A DNA stretch of 64,000 nt from Promerops cafer (taxonomy: Eukaryota; Chordata; Aves; Passeriformes; Nectariniidae), in contig VZSE01010057.1 of NCBI GenBank assembly GCA_013398275.1, positions 755,183 to 819,182 on the forward strand, written 5' to 3'. Below, one piece after another: positions 52,153 through 64,000 of the stretch. The position numbers and the translations under genes were made by a program. The notes under the pieces were generated by a model. The model had not been told where the DNA came from and searched no databases. It worked only from the letters and a program-made list of their open reading frames with translations. Within the stretch, counting starts at the first letter, position 1; the number at the start of each line of letters is the position of its first letter.

Positions 52153-55100
52153 GTGCATTGTGGAGCTCCGCAATACCTCCAAGCAGATGTTCTCAATCCT
52201 GAGGAACCGGAGCTAGCTTTAAAGATACCTGTACGCCTCCAACGCGACGCTGCATATGCCGTTTGTCACTACGGCTTTACACACCTTCCTGACTCCTAAC
52301 GAGGGAGGAAGGAGTACTCGGATGAGTTTTATTTCATTTTTTAAACCAAAGAGCCAAACTGGTGCTGGTGTGCTAGAAACCTTGTCCTCACCTTAGCGGG
52401 AAAAGCACATTAGTAGTAACCAGACCATCACTACCGAGGCTGAAGGAGGGGGAGGCCTTGTAGCCAAGATGCGGTTTAAATTAATCACAGTGCTGGACAC
52501 ACCGAGGTGATATTTCTCAGTGAGAGATACTGCCACACTTCTTGATACTCAGATTAAAGAGCTAATAAAAGCACATGGAACTTTTGAGGATCAATGTGGG
52601 TGCAGAACACATGCCGATTTCTGTTACTAAATGTAATTACTCAATGTAATTAGAAATTAGTGACGTGCTACAAAAAACAACCACCCCCATCTCACTGGTC
52701 CACAAAGAAAGATTTCTTTCTGGTGCCCTTCATTTCTTTGCCACCTGAAAGGAGGAAAATATCTCTTGCTGTTGCTACTACCCGAGAGCTGAAATCTTGC
52801 AGCACACCCTGGCAACTCCCTGAGTTTGGTGGGCTCCCCAGCATCACCCAGCCTCTGCACAGGTTACAACACCAGCCAGACAACGTCACCAGATTTAAAG
52901 AAGGATAAATCCTAAATATGTTTAAGAAAGCTCTTCTGTAGTCACTGGGCACTTTATTTAAAGAAATCTCCAGCCAGGCTAACCATCGTGGTTTTCCTAC
53001 ATAAAAGCTCCCAAAAGTCTTAGCTACAAATGGGGCTGGAGTCAAACACGAAAATTATGTTATTTGGCTTCATTTCTGCTCCTTCTTGTATCGTCTCTCA
53101 TGCCTTTATAATTGCTCCTGCCAGGTGGTAAAATGAGGAAAAACAGAAAAGACTGCTGCTGAACACCTCCAACAAGAAACTTGGCTTAAAAAACCAGGTG
53201 TCACATTGTGGCAGTTCAATATTTCATAGCCAATACAAGGAATGTGCAACAGCGCTGCAACTTTAAATCTTTGCCTCCTGTGTCAGTCTATCTCCTCTCA
53301 TTGTAATGCCAAAGGGAACAGCAATCAGAGTGGAGATGTTCAACGTGATAGAGGTCAGGACACCAGTGGATCAACGTACCAGAAACACGACCTTGTTTAT
53401 TTTTTTCCCCAGTATTATTGTTTACAGGGTGCTTTGCTCATGTACCTTGTGGTTCTTAGCTAAAAGATGAAATTACAGCCCAGGATGAAGCGCTCAGGCA
53501 CACATCCAATTTGTGTTTCCATCTCAGAAAACAAAAAGCTTCTGAGGCCCTCGGGCTGCCATTCAAACTTGGAGAGGCTGACATTTTTAACAGCATGAAC
53601 CAGAGACTGGCAGAGGAATGATCTAATGCATTTCTGACTTGTCAATCAAAGATCTCACCTCTGCTGTCTTGTAAACAGTTGGGGGCCACCTAACTACATT
53701 CACAACCAGGGCAGAGCCTGCTGCCAGCCGGGGAGTGCTGGAGCCACATGCTCTGGCTATTAGTCACCAAAATTAGGATTCTGCTTTAGAGGTGCACTGT
53801 AAACAGCCCTCGGGCAGGTTTCACACAGCCACTGGCAGAGCGAGAGGGGTGAATACAAAGCAGGTTTAGTGGCTCCATGCTGATGGAGTGGACTGGACAT
53901 CCCATATCTTTCCCAATTAGAGACAGAACTATGCACACCAGCAAACACTGGCTCCAAAGCCAAACAACTTCCTTCAAATGTGTTTCTCACAAATGCATTT
54001 CTGAGCACGCAGTTTGCACACCCCAAGACTCTAGCTCTAACCTCCTGTATAACCAGAAATTATGTACTACTACTCACATTTACACTGTATTTCCAGCAAT
54101 AAAATGTCAACTTCTAACACAAAAGTGTGTGAATAGGCTGAAGGAAATTTACAGACACAGCTGTTTCTACCAATACAATACCAATACACTGACAATGCTT
54201 CTTTAACAAATATTCCGATTTGTAACACAAAAAATATAAACATTAGGAAAAAATAATGTAAAATTATCACTGCATACCTTCGACATCTTTTGCATTTTCA
54301 CCTTTCTACAAAAGTAATCTCAGTCCAGAGAGGTCACATCCACACTGAACACTTAAGTGCACTCCCTTTTGCTTCAATTTGCCTAGCACACTACACCCAT
54401 GCCTTCCTCCCCGGAACAGAGCTTTTAGCTCAGACCGAGGAAGTCTCACACACATGCTCACTTCTGCAAAACCAAGCAGAAGCTCGACCCCCTACCTGAC
54501 AAACCCTGATGTGTAGTTCTTTATGGCCAAGATCTTCAGGTAAAACAAAATGCAAATTTCTGACATTCTATAGAGACACTTCTGTGTTCAACAAGATGCT
54601 GCTACCTCCACCACAAAAGTTAATCCTCCTCTTTGATTACTAGAGCCTGTTACAGAAACAAAAGTTTCAGATTTGGCAAAATAAAGCTGACAAGACAAGT
54701 CTGCTCTTCTCCACCTGTGTCTAGGCTCCAGACAAAGGCAGTAAAAGCATGACTCTTGTCCCAAGAAGTTTAGAGTCTAAACAGGAGCTGGTATGTGTTG
54801 GGTGTGAATTAGATAAAAAGGAAGAGGTGGACTGCTCTCTTCAATTTTGGTGATACATAAAGTCTTTGGCAAGACTTTTAAATTCCTCTTCAAACTTCCT
54901 CATTTATACAACAGCCTACAGAAATGAATTCAAGAAAATACTTTGGTCTTCTGCAAACCTGGAAGAATTAATACAATCATTCCCTTGCCATACTTGATGG
55001 GTGTAATTGTAAATTTGAATTTTCAAAGAGCTGCAACAATGAAAAGCAACATAAATAGAGCCTTGTGAGCATGCATGGAAAAATATTTTAACAGGGAAAG

Positions 55101-57993
55101 TAATTATCTTCACATGAAAAATGTCATGAAAACAGACACCTGTTGGCACATCTGGAAACTTCCAAAGAACAAATTTCTAAGAAAAAAGAGTATATTCTGC
55201 ATAATTTATTTTTTATTATTGGGAGAATCTACATGCAACCTAATTTTCAGTTGCTTTGTAGAATAACAGTACCGAAAATCTGGCATCCAAGACATTGAAA
55301 ATGGAATGGCTAGCCTTTCCTCTTGTTAAAATATCCTCTTTGACCACTTCCCACAGTGCCTTAGAGGAGTTCATGTTCCAATTTGCTGCCATCTTCCACC
55401 ATGAATGCTATGAAATTCAGTTACACAGTAGACTATCAGCTGCAAAGCCCTTTGAGGTAAAAGATGTAAAAAAGAACTGTTTCTAGCTCCTTTTTCCCCT
55501 ATTCATGGGTTTAGCCTTAAAGCCTTTCCCACTGCAGGATGACTGACTAAAAACAGGGCTGAGGAACCAGAAGATCCCGTTTTCACCTGTCTCCAATAAT
55601 AAAAACACAAAGAAGAAAAACGAAGTTACCTGACATATTAACAGAATCATCTCTAAATCGACTACCTGCCAATGCTTCCAATGAGGAGTCAGCAAGACTA
55701 ACTGAGCTATTCAAAAAGAGCATCTTTCTACATTTCTGCCTGAGCATCTGAAGGCAGGCATGTAAATAACTAGACAAATTCAGCAGTGACTAAGTAGCCT
55801 TCCAGATGGCATCTTCTCTTTTGCCACAAGCAAAGAACATTGATATGCTTCTCCAGTTACTTCAAGCTTGCTACGGAAAAAAGAAAGTAACTTAATATGA
55901 GAAAATTCACTGGGCTACAAGGAAGTCTTTAATGCTTTCCCAAAGATTTGATACCAAAAAAAAGCATTAAAGAATGATGAAATACTGCAACATCACTGCT
56001 TCAAGCAAGCTCCAAACCACTCCCTTCTGCACTGGAAAATGCAGAAGCCATGCCTCAGAGGGGAGTTTTCTGCAAACCATGCAAGCTAATGAGGATCAAT
56101 CAGAGCCCATTGAAAAAAATGGACTGAGATGTGGATGACTCAGTGCTGCAGAAGCTGTTGCTGGCAATGTGGTTTCTCTCTCAACTGGCAGTAAATGATT
56201 TCCTCAACACAGCAGTCAGAGTTCAGTGAAGAGTACCAGTCTACCATTTCAGATAGCAAGTAGGACAGGACATACTTCCCCAATTCCCATAGTCACTAAA
56301 TACTCATGGAAATGTCTCTCAAAATCCGCAGAAATGTGAATTTCAGTCCTACCAGAATCCCAACACAATGAGTGGTTGTGCAGCTGACTCATTTGACCCC
56401 AAATATCAATGCACTGCATTAGCAGAACAGTTATTATTCGTATCTACCATTAGCAAGGACATCTTAAGCTAAAATAAATTAATTTCTCTTTCCCTTTGTA
56501 ATATATGCCTATTTTAAGTAATCAAAAATAATTCAAGCAGAAAGGAAGAAGTCTCAGTTTGAGTTTATAAATTACTTTCTATATACTGCTAAGCTTAAAG
56601 AGATTTGAGATTTATTCAACAGCCAAAAGCCCAAAAATTCGGCCCATTCAATTTAGTCAAATTATGCAAATCAGGATTAGGAGTCTAAACTCTGCCTGCT
56701 GTCTCTAGAGTCCTCTTAGACTAATAAAAAGTCGTGTTTCCCCCTCCCCCATGGAAAGCTCCACTAAAAGCTTGGTTCAGCAAAGGAGGCCTGGCAGGAC
56801 ACCTTGCAGAGTCCATCAGTGCTACTGCTGTGTCAGCAAAAAGAGTTGCACCAGAATGATGTGAGACACTTAAGCCTCCTCTGGGACTAAGAGGATTATT
56901 TCCACAGTGGTATCCTAACTCTTGGAGCAAGAAGTAAAACTTTAAATAATCTTTGCATGCTTTCTTTAGAGGCGCATAATGAACTTACCCCAAAACAATT
57001 GAAAATTTCAGAAAGATTCTGGCCTATTCTTTTTATCTGGTTCTGAAAGGTGCTGGTAAATAAAACTCTCTGCCACAGGTTAGGCCAGCAGTAGCATAAT
57101 CTAGCAGCATAAACCTTGAAATAAATGTTCATGTTACAATAAGCTCAAATAAACATACTCTCTACAGAGATACTCAAGTCCCTCAGTCACTGCAGTTGAT
57201 AAAATACCTCAGTTTCCAATGTGAATATAACATCTCTGAAGCGCAGTCTCTGCTGTTATGTCCACGTCATCAAAAATGCTTGCAATGATCATGAGAGCCT
57301 TGTCTACGTTTCTTGATGCTCACCCAGCACTTGTCTTACTCTTTACCCATGGGAGAATGTCTGCATTTTTTAAGATTCACTGGTCACCCAAAGGGTCTGA
57401 ACAAACTTGTTTGGCAGAAAGCTGACTCATGACAGAGAAAAGCCTGAATCTAACAGATTCAGAGATCAAAGGAAAAAAAAAAAGGTTTCCTTTATTTGCC
57501 TTTTGACTGACAGCTTACTCAGACAATTTTCTGTAGTCAAAATGTCCACACTTCTGCTAACAAAGCTGAAGTAAAGAATTGCTGGCATCAATTATTATTG
57601 TGGCAATGTACTAACCCTCTCAGTTCTTTTAAGTGGCACACAAAAAATTTAGATAGGAGGGGAACTGCAAATAGCCAGAATATCCAGATTAGAGACTGTG
57701 TGATGGATGCTGTTTGCCAGATATAATTTAAGTGGTATCTTTTTGACACAATTTGAAGCCAATGAAAAAGATGACGGTATCAAGCCAACTTAGATAAAAT
57801 AATTATATCAAGGTGAATGGAAATGCCCCAGCTGCCCTGAATCTACACAAGATGGGCTAAAATACAAGAGATCAGAATGACAGAGGAGAGGCATAGAGTA
57901 TGAACCAGAACAAATAGAGGTCAAGAAGGCAAGTAAAGGAGATGCACACACACACAGATGGAGAGAAAAGGAGTGGGGAGAGACAGAAAGTAC

Positions 57994-58101
57994 CTGGAAA
58001 GCTGGGAGTGCGCCAGTCCCTGGGTTATACAGGCATCGCAGCGAGGGCATGCTGTCCGCCAGGCTGGAGCAGCCCAGCCACAGAGATCTGGGCATAGAGC
58101 A
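57994..58101 (-). CDS. BTRC: BTRC coding exon 2 (cassette exon, 36 codons)
   Basis: This internal exon encodes part of the N-terminal region of beta-TrCP1, the F-box/WD40 receptor that brings phosphodegron substrates such as beta-catenin and IkappaB to the SCF ubiquitin ligase. It is 108 nt and phase 0 at both ends. It reads CSMPRSLWLG, then CSSLADSMPS, LRCLYNPGTG and ALPAFQ. This matches human residues 17-52 as I remember them, with one change (human ALTAFQ, here ALPAFQ). The acceptor is strong: a pyrimidine-rich run ending TTTCTCTGCAG. The donor, CAG followed by GTACTTTC, departs from consensus at +4 to +6. In humans these 36 residues are absent from the shorter 569-residue isoform, so this is a known cassette exon, and the weak donor fits that. 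The exon lies upstream of the dimerisation, F-box and WD40 regions. It contains two ATG codons, but neither is the expected start, which should be in exon 1 beyond 64000. Confidence 0.97.
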
Positions 58102-61100
58102 CTGCAGAGAAAGGACAACTATGAGATGGGACTGTATGAGACAGGATGGCACAGATTACAGGAACTTTTAAGGCTTAGCCAAATGGCATCAACACAACTG
58201 CCCTTTAAGAGAGCACTAACTGCTGAAGCATCTTTTCCTTGAGAGAAGCTTTACAGATGTCACAGTAGCAAGAAAAAGGCACTATGGATCAAGAAAGTAA
58301 ATTTTGATTAATTTTCCACAACAATGTGTTGTGTTTTCCGAGTAATAAAAAGTTTCTTTCCAATTAATCAGACCTCTTCTCCATCCACAGCAATGCTCCA
58401 GGCAGAACACAAGGCAGTAATTTTGCAAGGAAAGCAGAAAAGTAAATTACAACTTTAAGTGCAATATTTGCAGGGAAAGAAAAGGTTTGTGTTTTGTCTG
58501 CAAATGGGATAAAAGGGAAAACCTACGATCCAAGGTGAATAGGAAGTTGGTGACACTTTATAAGAGTTTCATGTTTCTGCTTGCCTTGTTGTTTGTTAAA
58601 TAAAATAAAATTGTTATAATAAATTGATTCAGTTCCTACAAACAGAAATATAAAAAAGGAGCCCAAGCAGCCAATCAAGGAAAAGTACTAGCCATTTTGA
58701 TAGTTAAAGCCATTACCCCTTGAAATAGAGAGCTGCTTATTCATTTTACACCACTACTATTAAATTTAGGGATGCATTATGATAGCAACTGCTTTTACCA
58801 GACACAGAGTTTTTGATGCCATAAGCAATACTGCATTTGTCTAATTACTGGCAAGGCAGGAAAAAACAAGTGTATTTTAAATTGGCAGATAGCCATGAAA
58901 ACTGAAGGATGTGATAGATTAGCTGCTAGAGATTTTAAACCCTCATACTCTTCTTTTTTGCAATCCTGCCCCTGCCTTTTTTTTTTTTTTTTAAATAGAG
59001 GGGGAGGGGATGGGAGGAAATTTGAGTGGAAAGGGCAGCTGGAATGGGTATGAAATGACAGCTGCCTTCTGAGCCACTGTTTCTTCCTGCTCTTGAGAGG
59101 GCTAGAAAACCTTGCACAATCTTACACTAAACGAGTATGTAAGAGCAACATAACCCATCTCTGAATGAGCAGAAAGGTGATCACCAACATCCATAGTCTG
59201 GTCCTGTGCAGACAGACACAGAGATTAACCTTGTCTGTCACCACATTCTTTGCTGTACTTTGTTGGAATTTACACTGCTGTTCCAGAAATAGTCTTTAAA
59301 GACTGCTGGGGAATAAAACCTATAGAAATGTTCTCAACAGAAGTTTATGATACCTTAAAATACATTCCTCACTGCATTTTCATTAAAAAAACCCCAACCA
59401 AACAACACTTCCATTTACAAAGATACCAAAACTAAAGAATTTGAGTACATCATATACATATCACATGAACTTGTATGTAATGCCCCTCCTGAAGCCAAAA
59501 AAATTACAGCCATAGTATTGTAACAAGCTACAAAAGTGAGCCATACTTCCTTGTCCACCATTCTAACCTCCCAAACACTCCCACATATAAAAAACCTTCC
59601 AAATGCCAGTAATCTTTTCTTAGCAATGTAATATGTACCACTACAGCTACTGAAAGCTGTTGTGACAGTAACTTTTTTTAAAAGAAATTAATACATGAAA
59701 TGGACATCCATGGTTAAGCATTTCACCAGTTTTATTTATTTAAATCAAAGGTATTTATTATTCTCCAAGAACGTCACAATAACAGGAGATTCACTACATG
59801 GTGCCTCTGATGATGCAGAGCAAAATCACTAGGTAACCATCAGCTGCTTACCATTACCCATCCCAGGATTCATAACATAATACAAAATAAATATGGGATG
59901 ATTTTTTTTTTTTTTTTCATACAGAGTTCTCCAAGACTTGCAGCTGTAATTTATTCCATATTCTCAAGCTTTCCCATCCCTTGGGCTGGCTCAAGTTTTC
60001 TTGCTGTGATAATGAACTCAAAGAACTGACTGCCATTAAAACTGACTGACAAGTAAAAAAAAAGAAGTTACTTTAAATATTTGTACTGACTGAAGCATGC
60101 AAAGGTACAGAGGCAGGAAAAATGAGGAGCACGCTGTCAGTGGAAAGGCAAGCTTAAGTTGACTCAAGGTTTATGTGACATTACAGCTCAAGTCCCAGCC
60201 ATTACAATCTGCAGGTAGGGCACTCTGTTGTGCCAAGGAACTTACAAAGCAATGAAGTGTCTTCCTCTGAAATTGCCACAATAACAAAGGAAAACATTGA
60301 AGGGCTATTCTGCAGAGCTCTCTGTCCAACACAGGATACCACTCCTCACCCATGCACTCCTGCCTCTTAGTATTGTTCCAGAGTTAGGAAGTACGAAGTA
60401 AAAAACTACCAATACCTCAGATGATTTCTGAATCTGTTCCAGTATATATAACAAAATCTACATTAGTGATACAGTTCTGTTACCTATCTTAAAAATATAA
60501 GCGTGAAGTTGCACAGTGTGGAAATAAATGTCATTCCTGTACTTGCCTTTTACCTACTGAAGGAAGCAGAGATGCTGAATTACTGTTGGTGACTGAAAGA
60601 GGCTTATTCACAAGCCTGAACAAAAGGCCCCAGGTGCTTCAATAGAAACAGCTTGTGTGTAAATCAGATGAGTGACCCAACAGAACAACTTCATTTAGAG
60701 CCTGATCTCTGAAAACTCTCAACAGCCTCTCTCCCCATGCACTGAGCAAGCCACGTGTCAAACACTCACTTTTGTACTGTCAGCTCCACAAACAAGGGAC
60801 TGGCCTCAATGCTCATGACTTGAAAGCTGACTGACAAAATCCTCTCCTGAACTCAAGTCAATCTACATCGATTCATCAAAACAAAGATACAGAGGCACAG
60901 TGCTTGGACTAGAGCCAAATGGGAATGCTGGTATTGCTTGTTAAGTACTGGGCCAGGATGCAGCAATCTCTTTACTCTCCTAACTCCCAACTGCATTAAT
61001 ACTTCAGATGTCTGCACAACTTTCAGACCCAGAGACACAAAGCTTTTTATTTAGAAAAGCTAAGAATCCTTAATACACATTGAGTGGCATAAAATAGGGA

Positions 61101-64000
61101 ATTATTTGATGAAAAACCCAATTTCTTTTTCCAATTGATTTTAAAATCCCACTCCCTGAACTCTGAAATGTATTTTTCCACTAAATAAATACAGGTAGTA
61201 CAGTTTCAAACAAGACCAGCACCTTCCTTCTGACAGAGGCTGGTTCCAGCTGCTCCACTGGTGATTAAAATGGGTTTGCCTTACTTTGAATTAAAATAGG
61301 CTAGAAGCATTCACAGCCACTGCCTGAGCTGAGTGGACAGTAACCATGAGCTGAAGGGAAGATGTATTTTAACCTATTCAATTATTCTTGTAATTATATT
61401 GCAAGAACATTTTTTGACTACATCAGATGTTCTGCCTCTAATAGTCTACCCTCTCTTCCAATTACCTGATGTCCTAAAGACAAATTTCAATACACGTGCA
61501 ATGGCTAAATTTTTGCCAGTGCTAAGAATTGGTTATTTACTTTATTTGCTACTGCATTACAAGATTATACATTACCATTTCAGACTGGGTTTTTCTTATC
61601 AAATTTGTTCTCTTCTAGTCCTTCAGCAAATACAATATACTAGGGGTAACTAACACAGTTTTAGTAAATTGTGTTACAGGTCAGAAATATATCACCTTGT
61701 CCTGTAAAACTAAGTGGCTCTACATGGGGAAAATAAGTTCTGGGACTACTACAATTCACAACTATAGTGCACAGGTATGAAAGCATAAACTGACTATACC
61801 AAGCTCACTGTAAAACAAGAATGACCAAAAGAAAATCAAACAATAGTTGAAGGATATTTTCTTTATCCTCACTTCAGAGAAATTAATTAGACAGTAGTAC
61901 AGAATGACTGTCTTTAATTGTGGCATGTTTTAAAAGAATTAAAACCTGTGCATGAACCCTGTACTGAACTTTATGATAACCTGTGCACTTAAAACATCTT
62001 TGTTTTACAGGTCGCTTAGTATGTTTTTGTACATCTTCACAACTCAGTGACAAAGCCAAAGAGGAAACCCAATTTTCTCCCCAAGGGCTAGTGTTTGGTG
62101 TAGTGTACATAAGATTAATTTCAGATGCTAAACACATCTATTTCAGTCCTTCCCTAGTTCAGAATTCTTTCCCTTCTAGTACAGCATCCAGTGCCTTATG
62201 CAGGTGAACTCTAAAGATGAGCCAATAACAATTTCTAACTCTTACAAAAACCAAAACATAAGGGAAAACGAGGTCCTCGAAATTCTACCACCCAAACTGG
62301 AGCAGATAAAACATAAGGGATGCTCTGAAGGGTATTAGAAGTATGTAAACCAGATGTGAGCTTGATATGAGGAGAGAGATCACCACTTCAGAAAGCAAAT
62401 ATGGGATGGCTGGCAAGAACAATTCTCCCTGAAAGTCTCTTTCACACTGCTGTTTCCTGCATGCTCTATAAAACCTAATTCTCAGGAAATATGCCTAAGG
62501 AATTTTAATCCTTTATCAAATACATGCTCAGATCTTACTGGGATTCCTAATATTCAGAATTATTTTTGTCATACACCACAAAAAATGGGAGAACAAACCT
62601 CAATGCCTTTCACTCTCACTCAGTTCCTCTTACACTTTTTTTGGCCACATAATTAAGCCAATGCCAAAAATATACATCATTTTCACATTGTGTTCAGTCT
62701 GCACTATTCCTGTCACCACAGAATGCAACACATTGCATGAAACATACAAGATAAGGCAGCTGCTATTTACATTACAAATGTTGGTCTCATGAAACTTAAT
62801 AACAATTCCAGAAATTTACTTCTGGCTAAAATATGGTTTTGGATCCTTTCTCTGGTCCACTTTTCATTCTTTTAACCTTTCATATACACATAAAAATGAA
62901 AAGATATCTCTTATTTTTCCCTCTACTGTTCTGAGAGGTGTTTTCTGATTAAATATATATATAAGTATTAAAAAAAAGTACTCCCAGCGCATCTTGTATA
63001 CTTTTGCAATTAAAAAACCTGCCATACATCTTTCATTTTTTAGCTTTGATAGCTCTTCTTATCTGGAAAAAAAGTATATAAAACAACTTCTAAAAAAGCT
63101 GCCAAAATGGAATGAGAATATTATTTTATTATTTATTTTAGTAGATTTTGTGGGGCTTAGTTTTTTTTCTTTTCCCCTATCCCAACAATGGATGCAAGGC
63201 ATACTAAATACATAATTACATGAGAGAGCCACACAGCTTTCAAAGGAGCCATTCAAGTGAATTGTGTAAATAATATGCCTTTAAAAACCCTAACATATGA
63301 ATACAGATTTGCCAGTTATGAAGTAGTTATATACCTGAGAGACAAGAATACGCATTTAAAAAAAAATTCTGCCCAATTATGAACTTACCAAAGAGACTAC
63401 CATGTCTCAGAGCAAATTAATACTTTCATAACTTTTGGAAAAAGTTTTTGCCTGTTTTCACTTGAAAATAAGAAAAACATTAAAAGCTGTAAGTCTTAAT
63501 TAAGACCAAAAAAATCAATAGTCAAAGCCATACAGTTAAAATGTGCACCTCCTTGCATCCCAGACCAGTTTTCTACACTTACAGACAGGTAATTCTGACT
63601 TTGTCACTGGCAGTTTTTCTTGAAAGTCTTTCCACAGTAAGAAAATTAATCTATAAAAATAAAGAGGCAACTGTAGTAATCCTTGCAGTGGACCATGAGA
63701 AGGATCTCGCAGGGCTCAACCAGCCCACCGACAGCTCTTCTAGCTGCACATATTGCACCAGAATCGTGAAGGGCCAGATGCAGTTGCTATCACAACCAGT
63801 GCTTTGCACAATTCCTCACCTTCTATTACATTCAGACACCTTGGTCACATCTCCACAAGCATGTATGGGTATGATTCAAAGTGGTTTGTGCTCCTGTTTT
63901 GCCGTAACAAAAGCTGAGCTATCACATTGAAGGCCCTTGGACCATTTTTCACCAACTGCAAAACAAGCAAACCAATATTTCACTTTGGGAAACCTGAGCG
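58102..64000 (-). other. BTRC: BTRC intron 1 (partial, 5' end outside window)
   Basis: Sequence upstream of cassette exon 2 on the minus strand. The first exon, which should encode about 16 residues starting at the initiator methionine, is not visible, so this intron continues beyond 64000. It holds two T homopolymers of about 16 bases (58977-58992 and 59902-59917) that are not attached to a recognisable element. I see no promoter, CpG island, gene or clear repeat in the rest. Confidence 0.88.

Larger units (their letters stand above)
36931..57993 (-). other. BTRC: BTRC intron 2 (complete, about 21 kb)
   Basis: The complete intron between cassette exon 2 and exon 3, with donor GTACTTTC and acceptor CTTTCTTTCACAG on the minus strand. 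It contains a small GC-rich block (38205-38410), a MIR-like piece (40200-40290), an enhancer-like stretch (40990-41660), a GA microsatellite (44237-44272), a retroviral LTR with U3 tandem repeats (45727-46634), an enhancer-like stretch (48000-48400), a GT microsatellite (50212-50235) and a strong CpG island with paired homeodomain sites (51955-52152). Nothing else is recognised in 36940-38200, 38420-40190, 41700-45700, 46700-47950, 48450-51900 or 52700-57990. Confidence 0.92.

Noticed and set aside
54750..54790. Phrase resembling an ancient L2/L3 or SINE tail
   Set aside because: Too short to separate from chance.
58977..59917. Two T16 runs as possible tails of retroposed genes
   Set aside because: No adjacent open frame, gene-like sequence or target duplication was seen.

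Overview
The window is vertebrate, almost certainly avian, chromosomal DNA. It lies inside the 5' half of one large split gene, BTRC (beta-TrCP1, the F-box/WD40 substrate receptor of SCF ubiquitin ligases), which is transcribed on the minus strand. Three coding exons can be read with splice sites: 57994-58101 (36 codons), 36853-36930 (26 codons) and 24340-24429 (30 codons). Joined in that order they give 92 residues that match, from memory, human beta-TrCP1 residues 17-108 with about three substitutions. No exon for the first 16 residues, the dimerisation region, the F-box or the WD40 repeats is visible. Exon 1 should therefore lie beyond 64000, and the rest of the gene should lie before position 1.

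Layout, right to left in the direction of transcription: part of intron 1 (58102-64000); cassette exon 2; intron 2 (36931-57993, about 21 kb); exon 3; intron 3 (24430-36852, about 12.4 kb); exon 4; and at least 24.3 kb of intron 4 (1-24339). About 99.6% of the window is intron.

A bird is suggested by a long, decayed CR1 LINE (8326-9628), two short CR1-like 3' pieces (17680-17885 and 5985-6036), sparse interspersed repeats and one retroviral-type LTR (45727-46634). The CR1 LINE and the LTR both lie in the same orientation as BTRC. A few short stretches resemble ancient MIR/CORE SINEs.

Within the introns are a dense CpG island (about 51955-52106) followed by two perfect P3-type paired-class homeodomain sites, a second GC-rich block (38205-38410), and several stretches whose composition and motif content look like conserved developmental enhancers (best: 40990-41660, 16440-16920, 14540-14860, 33180-33660 and 48000-48400). 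In vertebrates BTRC lies next to the developmental genes LBX1 and TLX1. The reading offered here is that BTRC introns host long-range regulatory elements for those neighbours. That is inference and needs alignment to test. Intron 3 also holds two minus-strand sequences shaped like recursive splice sites. No bacterial, plasmid, CRISPR, tRNA or rRNA features are present.
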